DNA from: an uncultured Oscillospiraceae bacterium
GTDB lineage: Bacteria > Bacillota > Clostridia > Oscillospirales > Acutalibacteraceae
Assembly: GCA_900552225.1 (NCBI GenBank)
Contig: URYX01000044.1
Coordinates: 1-10,838, forward strand
DNA length: 10,838 nucleotides
Reading direction: 5' to 3'
In this document: positions 6,058-10,838 of the stretch, one piece after another
How positions within the stretch are numbered: position 1 is the stretch's first letter
Layout of the letters: every line of letters starts with the position of its first letter
Notes under the pieces: generated by a model
The model's input: only the letters and a program-made list of their open reading frames with translations
Database searches by the model: none
Told to the model about the DNA's origin: nothing
Position numbers and translations under genes: made by a program

Positions 6058-7341
6058 ATGGCCGCATCGCCCCCCGTCAAGCGCTGGTATGCGCTGGACA
6101 ATTCCGCCAAAATTTATACCGGCTCCATGTCCCGCTCCTGGGCGGCTCTGTACCGCGTCAGCGTGACGCTGACCGAGCCGATCCGCCCCGAGCTGCTGCA
6201 GACCGCACTGGAGCAGACGCTGCGCCGGATCCCCTCCTTTGCGCTGGCGCTGCGCCGCGGCTTTTTTTGGTACTATCTGGAGGAAAACCACAAGACACCC
6301 CACGTGGAGCCGGACGTCAACAATCCCTGCAAACGGATTATCCGCCGGGAAAACGACGATTTCCTGTTCCGGGTGCGCTATTATCGCTGCCGCATTGCGG
6401 TCGAGGTATTCCATTCGCTGGCCGACGGCAGCGGTGCCATGGTCTTTCTGAAAACGCTCACCGCCCGGTATCTGGAGCTGCTCGGCCATCCCGTCGAGGC
6501 CACCGACGGGGTGCTTGACTGCTCCGAGCCGCCGCATCCGGAGGAGACGGAGGACAGCCTGCGGCGGTACGCACGGTTTGACCACGTCGAATCCCGCCGG
6601 GAATCTGCCGGCTACCGTCCCCGCTTCCGGCGGGAGCCCGCCCCGACGCTGCACATCACGACCGGCATTCTTCCGGTCGCCGCCGTGACGACCGCAGCGC
6701 GGCAGTACGGTGTCTCCGTGACGGAGTTTCTGGCGGGCAACCTCTGCTATGCCTTTTACCGGCAGCAATGCGCCGAGCACCCGCGCCGCCCGAAGGCGGT
6801 CAAGCTCAATATTCCCGTCAACATGCGCGGCTTTTACCCGTCCCGAACCCTGCGCAACTTCTCGCTGTTTGTCAATCCGGGCATTGATCCGCGCTACGGC
6901 AGCTATACGCTTGAGGAAACCATCCTGCAGATACATCATTTCCTGCGGCTGAATATCCGGGAAAAGAAGCTCAATGCCATCATGTCCGCGAATGTCGGCT
7001 CGGAAAAGAATCCGTTGGTGCGGCTCATGCCGCTCATCGTAAAGGATGTGGCGCTCAACTTCTCCTACTGGATGTACGGTGAAAGCCGGTACTCCTGCTC
7101 CATGTCCAATCTCGGCCGCGTGACCGTCCCCGAGGGGATGCGTCCCTTTGTGCGGCGCTTCGATTTTATGATCGGCCCGCAGCGCTATCTGCTGCACGCG
7201 GCCACGGTCATCAGCTACGGCGACCGCCTGTATTTCACCGTCACACGCACCGCCCGCGAGGCCGACGTGGAGCGTTATCTGTTCACGGGACTCGTGGAGC
7301 AGGGGATTCCCGTCGAAGTCGAAAGCAATCAGGGAGGCTGA
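6058..7341 (+). CDS. Condensation-domain-like O-acyltransferase (alcohol acetyltransferase family)
   Basis: A 427-residue protein of the stand-alone, condensation-fold acyltransferases usually annotated as alcohol acetyltransferase or COG4908. The catalytic pattern HxxxDG is present as HSLADG, with H119 and D123, preceded by the typical RIAVEVF strand. Also visible are WYALDNSAKIY near the N-terminus, VKLNIPVNMRGFYPSRTLRN in the second lobe, and SNLGRV near the C-terminus, where related enzymes have their latch region. There is no signal peptide or membrane segment, so it is probably cytoplasmic or membrane-associated through its partner. The reaction (transfer of an acyl group from CoA or a carrier to an alcohol) is inferred from fold; donor and acceptor are unknown. 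An ATG exists at 6040, but AAAGGAG at 6043-6049 sits 8 bases before the ATG at 6058, so 6058 is the start. The next gene begins 4 bases after its stop. Confidence 0.86.
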   Translation: MAASPPVKRWYALDNSAKIYTGSMSRSWAALYRVSVTLTEPIRPELLQTALEQTLRRIPSFALALRRGFFWYYLEENHKTPHVEPDVNNPCKRIIRRENDDFLFRVRYYRCRIAVEVFHSLADGSGAMVFLKTLTARYLELLGHPVEATDGVLDCSEPPHPEETEDSLRRYARFDHVESRRESAGYRPRFRREPAPTLHITTGILPVAAVTTAARQYGVSVTEFLAGNLCYAFYRQQCAEHPRRPKAVKLNIPVNMRGFYPSRTLRNFSLFVNPGIDPRYGSYTLEETILQIHHFLRLNIREKKLNAIMSANVGSEKNPLVRLMPLIVKDVALNFSYWMYGESRYSCSMSNLGRVTVPEGMRPFVRRFDFMIGPQRYLLHAATVISYGDRLYFTVTRTAREADVERYLFTGLVEQGIPVEVESNQGG

Positions 7342-7345
7342 AACC

Positions 7346-8050
7346 ATGGCATACTGTGTCCACTGCGGCGTCAAGCTGGCACCGTCCGAGCGGGTCTGCC
7401 CGCTCTGCGGCACCGAGGCGGTTGACCCGAAGGAGCCGTTCTGCGCCGAGGCGCCGAAGCCCTATCCGGCCACGCTCGATCTCTTTACCTATGAAAAAAA
7501 CCGCGGACTGCTTGTCCTGATCGCCACGCTGATTCTGGCGCTTCCCGCCGTTATCTGTCTTGCGTGCGACCTGGCCTACACCCCGGGATCGGGCTGGTCC
7601 TCGCTCGTCATCGGCGCCATGGCCTTTCTCTGGGTGCTCTGCGTCCCCCATCTCTTTCTCCGCCGTCACGCCGTTACGCGGCATTTTCTGCTGGACAGCG
7701 CGGCGCTCATCGGCTATCTGTTTCTGATCGAGCGCTTCACCGGCGGACGCTGGTGGGGGCCGCTGGCGCTCCCCATCGTGCTGCTGACCGCCGTCCTCGG
7801 CATCACGGAATATCAGCTCATGAAGCGCAAAATCCGCGACCCGCTGCAGCGTACCGCGGCCGCCCTGCTCGGCGTCCCGTTTCTGGTCATCGGCATCGAA
7901 ATTACCGTGGATCTGTACAGCGAGGGGACGGTGCGGCTGCTGTGGTCGTGGATCGTCTCCATCCCCTGCCTGGTCATCGCGGCCGTCCTGCTGCTGCTGT
8001 TCCGGCAGGCGCGCCTGCGCTCACAGCTGCATCGGCGCCTGTTCTGGTAG
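7346..8050 (+). CDS. Zinc-ribbon membrane protein, DUF6320-like
   Basis: A 234-residue protein that starts with a Cys4 zinc ribbon (C4, C7, C18, C21: CxxC-x10-CxxC). A linker follows (about 22-50), then six predicted membrane segments from about residue 53 to 222, ending in a basic cytoplasmic tail (RQARLRSQLHRRLFW). This layout fits DUF6320, which I recall as a frequent neighbour of condensation-like acyltransferases in gut Clostridia; the family name is from memory. Function is unknown. Tight coupling (4 bases after the acyltransferase stop, AGGGAGG lying inside the end of that gene) suggests the two proteins act together, for example the membrane protein docking the enzyme or moving its substrate or product. 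That role is inference. The gene faces the GNAT gene, with only 8 bases between the two stop codons. Confidence 0.82.
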   Translation: MAYCVHCGVKLAPSERVCPLCGTEAVDPKEPFCAEAPKPYPATLDLFTYEKNRGLLVLIATLILALPAVICLACDLAYTPGSGWSSLVIGAMAFLWVLCVPHLFLRRHAVTRHFLLDSAALIGYLFLIERFTGGRWWGPLALPIVLLTAVLGITEYQLMKRKIRDPLQRTAAALLGVPFLVIGIEITVDLYSEGTVRLLWSWIVSIPCLVIAAVLLLLFRQARLRSQLHRRLFW

Positions 8051-8058
8051 CCGCCGGC

Positions 8059-8883
8059 TCAGCGCACCGCCTCTCCCCACGTCCCGCACGGCGCAAAGCC
8101 GAGGCGGACATACCACGGAATCAGCGTCGCCTCCCGCGGCGCCAGCAGGCAGCGCGGCCCGGCAGCCGCGTCCGATCCCGCACTTTGTAATTTTTGCCAT
8201 TCCGGTGCCGTCTCTGTGAGGCGGCACCGGTTTTGTTGTAAAGGGACATCTTCGGCTGCGGCCGCAAGCGCCGCCACACAGGCCGAGGCATAGCCCCGTC
8301 CGCGGTAAGCGGATAGTGTGGCCACCCCGCCGATCAGGCGGCTGTGCGCCGTTTCCGCCACCGTCAGCGCGGCCGATACCGCACCCTCCTCCCGCAGCAC
8401 CGCCGCGGCACGGCACCGGCCGCGGCGCACACGGTAAAACACATCCGCATACCACACATCATAGGGCGGCAGCTCCCCGGGGAAGCACGCCGTCAGCAGC
8501 GGATACAGCGTATCCGGCCGCACCGACTGTGCCCGCGCTCCGTCCGGCGCAGGCGAAGCTACTCCCGCGGAGCGGCACAGCACCTCGCCCGTGCGGCAGG
8601 CACGGAAATCCAGCCTCCGCAGGAGTCCGGCCGTCTCCGCGTCCGTCCGCACCGTCCGCAGCTCGGGATCCATGGAGGCGAACAGCGCCGCCTCCTCCGC
8701 GTCCTCGCCCGGCAGCAGCACCGCCGTCTGTCCGCAGACCGCCAGCAGGCTCCCTCCCTCTCCGGCATACAGACGCCATACGGCGGGCCGATCCCCGTAG
8801 GTGTCCCGCAGGGAAGCAATACGGACGCCCGCCTCGGAATCCTCCGGGATTTCCGCCGTCATCGGATTGCACAGCCGGATCAC
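8059..8883 (-). CDS. GNAT family N-acetyltransferase
   Basis: A 274-residue protein whose C-terminal half is a GNAT domain. It shows the acetyl-CoA pyrophosphate-binding motif YRGRGYA (193-199) after GGVATLSA, and the closing motif LIPWYVRLGFAPCG. The N-terminal half (about 1-110) is a less conserved region rich in acidic residues, possibly a degenerate second GNAT lobe. The acyl acceptor is unknown. The start is a GTG at 8883 that overlaps the stop of the upstream M42 gene (GTGA, 4 nt), with GGAG about 10 bases before it, indicating translational coupling; an ATG 21 bases further in is an alternative. Residues of about 212-240, between the CoA-binding helix and the last strands, form an extra stretch unlike other GNATs and encoded by AT-richer DNA that contains the terminator of the facing operon. 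The protein may still fold, since the insertion falls in a likely loop. Confidence 0.85.
   Translation of the reverse strand: MIRLCNPMTAEIPEDSEAGVRIASLRDTYGDRPAVWRLYAGEGGSLLAVCGQTAVLLPGEDAEEAALFASMDPELRTVRTDAETAGLLRRLDFRACRTGEVLCRSAGVASPAPDGARAQSVRPDTLYPLLTACFPGELPPYDVWYADVFYRVRRGRCRAAAVLREEGAVSAALTVAETAHSRLIGGVATLSAYRGRGYASACVAALAAAAEDVPLQQNRCRLTETAPEWQKLQSAGSDAAAGPRCLLAPREATLIPWYVRLGFAPCGTWGEAVR
8184..8243. other. AT-richer in-frame segment inside the GNAT gene
   Basis: About 60 bases at roughly 47% GC interrupt DNA that is clearly much richer in GC. The segment centres on the hairpin at 8202-8230 and is bounded by TTGTAA at 8185-8190 and again at 8236-8241, a 6-base direct repeat. In the GNAT frame it uses codons that look uncommon in the neighbouring genes (two TTA and four CAA close together). 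It reads in frame on both sides, so it adds about 20-28 residues without breaking the protein. It may be an inserted element or a locally evolved terminator. Confidence 0.45.
8202..8237 (+). terminator. Rho-independent terminator of the acyltransferase operon, inside the convergent gene
   Basis: A perfect 9-bp stem (8202-8210 with 8222-8230) extends through TCTC/GAGG, including one G-U pair, to 13 bp with a 3-base TGT loop. It is followed directly by TTTTGTT on the plus strand. The minus-strand RNA has a mismatch at the wobble position and no U-run, so it acts for plus-strand transcripts. It is the first good terminator after the zinc-ribbon gene, about 150 bases past its stop, and lies within the coding region of the opposing acetyltransferase. 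Confidence 0.87.
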
Positions 8884-9902
8884 CGGGCCAGCTCTCCGAT
8901 CAGCGCCTTCAGCAGGCGGAAGGTATTCTCCACATCCGCCTCATCGAGCACCGACGAGGCCGAATGAATATAGCGGCAGGGCAGCGACACCGCCGTCACC
9001 AGGCAGCCCTCGCCCGCCTGCTGAATGGCGGACGCATTGTTGCCTCCGGCCACCCGCGTCTTGGGCTGCGCGGGAATCCCCTCGCGCGCCGCCGTGGCCA
9101 TCACGCGGTCGAACAGCTCCTTGTCGTACAGCGTGGCCCGATCCATAAAGGAGACCACCGGCCCCTGTCCGACGCGGCAGACCTCCTTGTCCTCCGGCAC
9201 GCCCGCCGTATCCGAGGCCGTGGTCGAGTCGATCACCACCGCCACGTCCGGCTTCACAGTATAGGCCGCCGTTTTCGCGCCGCGGCAGCCGATCTCCTCC
9301 TGCACCGAGAAGGACAGCACCATGTCGTATTCCGGGATTTCCTCCGTCAGCCGCAGCAGCAGGGCACAGCCCGCCCGGTCGTCGAGTGCCTTGGCCTTGA
9401 AGCGGCTGCCGTACAGCGGCACAAAATCGCTGTCGAACACACCCGTATCCCCGACGCTCACAAGTGCCGCGCTCTCCTCGCGGCTGTCCGTTCCGAGATC
9501 GATGCGCATGGCATCGACGGACGGGACCTTGCCCCGTTCCTCCTCCGTGCACTGATGAAACGCCTTGCCGCCGATGACGCCGACATGGCCGTTGATGCGC
9601 ACGCGGCGGCCGAACAGCACCTTCGGGTCAATGCCGCCGACCGCGGCAAACCGCAGCGTGCCGTCCGCGGCCAGACCGGTTACGATCACGCCCACCTCGT
9701 CCATGTGGGCATCGAACATCAGCGTCCGCGCCGGCCTCTTATGCCCGCGCACCCGCACAATCAGATTGCCCATCGGGGACAGGGCAATTTCCGTCTGCGC
9801 CGGGCTCTCCTGCAGACGCTCATACAGATAGTCGCGCACCGTGCTCTCCCGCCCGGAGGTCCCGTCGAGCGCGCACAGGGTCTTTAAGGTTTCCAAGCTC
9901 AT
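8880..9902 (-). CDS. M42 family metallopeptidase (glutamyl/leucyl aminopeptidase type)
   Basis: A complete 340-residue M42 aminopeptidase, a cytoplasmic two-metal enzyme that usually forms tetrahedral dodecamers and trims short peptides. The expected metal and catalytic residues are in order: AHMDEVG with H66 and D68, KALDDRAG with bridging D174, QEEIGCRG with catalytic E202 and metal ligand E203, IDSTTASD with D225, and YIHSA with H313. GGIDPKVLFGRRV (89-101) opens the inserted oligomerisation domain. The N-terminal ALDGTSGRE is typical. Length matches the family. The ATG at 9902 overlaps the stop of the preceding M42 gene by 4 nt (ATGA). Family members are often misnamed endoglucanase M or CelM; peptidase is correct. 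Substrate preference cannot be read from the sequence. Confidence 0.95.
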   Translation of the reverse strand: MSLETLKTLCALDGTSGRESTVRDYLYERLQESPAQTEIALSPMGNLIVRVRGHKRPARTLMFDAHMDEVGVIVTGLAADGTLRFAAVGGIDPKVLFGRRVRINGHVGVIGGKAFHQCTEEERGKVPSVDAMRIDLGTDSREESAALVSVGDTGVFDSDFVPLYGSRFKAKALDDRAGCALLLRLTEEIPEYDMVLSFSVQEEIGCRGAKTAAYTVKPDVAVVIDSTTASDTAGVPEDKEVCRVGQGPVVSFMDRATLYDKELFDRVMATAAREGIPAQPKTRVAGGNNASAIQQAGEGCLVTAVSLPCRYIHSASSVLDEADVENTFRLLKALIGELAR

Positions 9903-10838
9903 GCTTCCGTTCCTCCTTCGCGGATGTACGCCGCCATCAGAGCGGCCACCGCCTCCACATCGTGCACATCCGCCACCTCAATCGGCGTATGCATATAGCG
10001 CAGCGGAATGGACAGCAGTGCCGTCGGTACACCGCCGCGCGCCACCGTAATCATATCCGCATCCGTTCCCGTGCGGCCGCCCATGCCCTCGGGCTGCCAC
10101 GGAATGTCCCGCGTCTCGCACAGCGTCTGCAGCCGGTCGGTCATCGCCGCATCCAGCACCGGGGAAAAGCCGAGCATCACACCGCCGCCGAGCCGTCCGC
10201 ACCGGGCAGGATCGGCATCGTGCGTGACCGCAAAGCTGACATCCACGGCAATGGCCTCCTGCGGGTCGAGCGCAAAGGCTCCGGTTGCCGCGCCGCGGCA
10301 GCCGAGCTCCTCCTGCACCGACAACAGCACCGCCACATGCAGCGGCAGCGGCTCATCCTTCAGCAGCTCCAGCGCGGCAATCACGGCCGCCACGCCGGCA
10401 CGGTTGTCCAGCGCCTTGGCGCAGACACGGCTGCCCGCCAGCTCCTCAAAATGCGGGCGGAAGCTGACGCGCGTTCCCACCGGAACGGCTGCCCGGGCCT
10501 CCCCCGCCGTCATTCCGAGGGCCGCTCCGAGCTCCGGAATCTCCGGCAGCGGGTCATGCTCCCCCGCCAGATGCGGCGGCACCGAGCAGAACACGCCGGC
10601 ATACGGCCTGTCCGCCCACACCGTCACCTCCGCGGCCGGCAGCACCCGGCGGTCGATGCCGCCGCATTTGTCGAGCCGCAGGAAGCCCTTGTCGTCCACA
10701 CCGGTCACGACAAATCCGATTTCGTCAATATGCGCCTCGAGCAGCAGCGTCCGGGCTCCGGCCTCGCCGCTGCGGCGGATCGCCGTCACGTTGCCGAGCC
10801 GGTCGGTCGCCACCTCGTCACAGAGCGGCCGCAGACGC
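9899..10838 (-). CDS. M42 family metallopeptidase, N-terminus off the right edge
   Basis: A second M42 aminopeptidase, diverged from its neighbour. Motifs seen: EAHIDEIGF (metal His/Asp), GGIDRRVLPAAEV, KALDNRAG, QEELGCRG (catalytic Glu pair), VDVSFAVTHD (metal Asp) and MHTPIEV (metal His). All ligands are kept, so it should be active. The frame is open to the window edge: residues RLRPLCDEV precede ATDRLGNV, which matches the internal sequence of other family members, so a GTG at 10813 is internal and not the start. About 20-30 N-terminal residues are missing. It is first in the visible unit, with its stop overlapping the next M42 start. The two paralogues may co-assemble or have different peptide preferences; that is inference. 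Confidence 0.94.
   Translation of the reverse strand, partial: RLRPLCDEVATDRLGNVTAIRRSGEAGARTLLLEAHIDEIGFVVTGVDDKGFLRLDKCGGIDRRVLPAAEVTVWADRPYAGVFCSVPPHLAGEHDPLPEIPELGAALGMTAGEARAAVPVGTRVSFRPHFEELAGSRVCAKALDNRAGVAAVIAALELLKDEPLPLHVAVLLSVQEELGCRGAATGAFALDPQEAIAVDVSFAVTHDADPARCGRLGGGVMLGFSPVLDAAMTDRLQTLCETRDIPWQPEGMGGRTGTDADMITVARGGVPTALLSIPLRYMHTPIEVADVHDVEAVAALMAAYIREGGTEA

Noticed and set aside
5914..7413. 499-codon minus-strand open frame opposite the acyltransferase
   Set aside because: It covers the divergent promoter region and the acyltransferase, has no domain pattern, and the plus-strand frame has intact catalytic motifs and a ribosome site.
8005..8018. 14-bp perfect palindrome GCAGGCGCGCCTGC at the 3' end of the zinc-ribbon gene, considered as a terminator for the minus-strand unit
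   Set aside because: No U-run on either strand, and it lies in conserved-looking coding sequence; probably chance in Arg/Ala codons.
8316..9887. 523-codon plus-strand open frame opposite GNAT and M42 genes
   Set aside because: Low-complexity Pro/Arg/His composition, antisense to two genes with clear motifs, and no ribosome site that stands out.

Overview
The window looks like chromosomal core sequence from a GC-rich, endospore-forming member of the Clostridia, most plausibly Oscillospirales (Ruminococcaceae/Oscillospiraceae-like). This lineage call is an inference. It rests on Firmicutes-type AGGAGG ribosome sites, the Firmicutes-typical order M50 protease - scpA - scpB - ytfI - ytfJ - dacB, and the predicted proteins. 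No rRNA, tRNA, CRISPR array, insertion sequence or phage gene was seen, and no gene-free stretch exceeds 300 bases; the longest is about 194 bases (4129-4322).

Region 1 (1-4244, minus strand, read from right to left) is one probable transcription unit. A sigma-A-like promoter at 4216-4244 precedes an M50 site-2-type membrane protease (3400-4128), scpA, scpB, a DUF2953 membrane protein (ytfI-like), the sporulation protein ytfJ/gerW, and a D-Ala-D-Ala carboxypeptidase (dacB-like) cut by the left edge. It joins chromosome condensation and segregation (ScpA and ScpB with SMC) to proteins of spore formation, germination and cortex or wall modification. Several neighbours overlap: scpA/scpB by 11 nt and ytfI/ytfJ by 53 nt.

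Region 2 (4278-5948, minus) holds a PLP-dependent enzyme of the methionine gamma-lyase-like (YnbB, 'aluminium resistance') family. It is followed by an unrecognised 90-residue protein with a strong ribosome site, and a hairpin terminator starts just after that protein's stop codon.

Region 3 (5949-8237, plus) diverges from region 2 across 109 bases that carry a 16-bp inverted repeat overlapping the -35 box of an extended -10 promoter. The promoter drives a condensation-domain-like acyltransferase and, 4 bases after it, a zinc-ribbon protein with six membrane segments (DUF6320-like). Their terminator hairpin lies about 150 bases downstream, inside the opposing gene.

Region 4 (8059-10838, minus) is a tightly coupled set: an M42 aminopeptidase cut by the right edge, a second complete M42 aminopeptidase, and a GNAT acetyltransferase. 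Both junctions are 4-nt stop/start overlaps. The GNAT frame contains an AT-richer in-frame segment holding the opposing operon's terminator hairpin, which is the most unusual structure in the window. The functionally least understood unit is the acyltransferase plus zinc-ribbon membrane protein pair.
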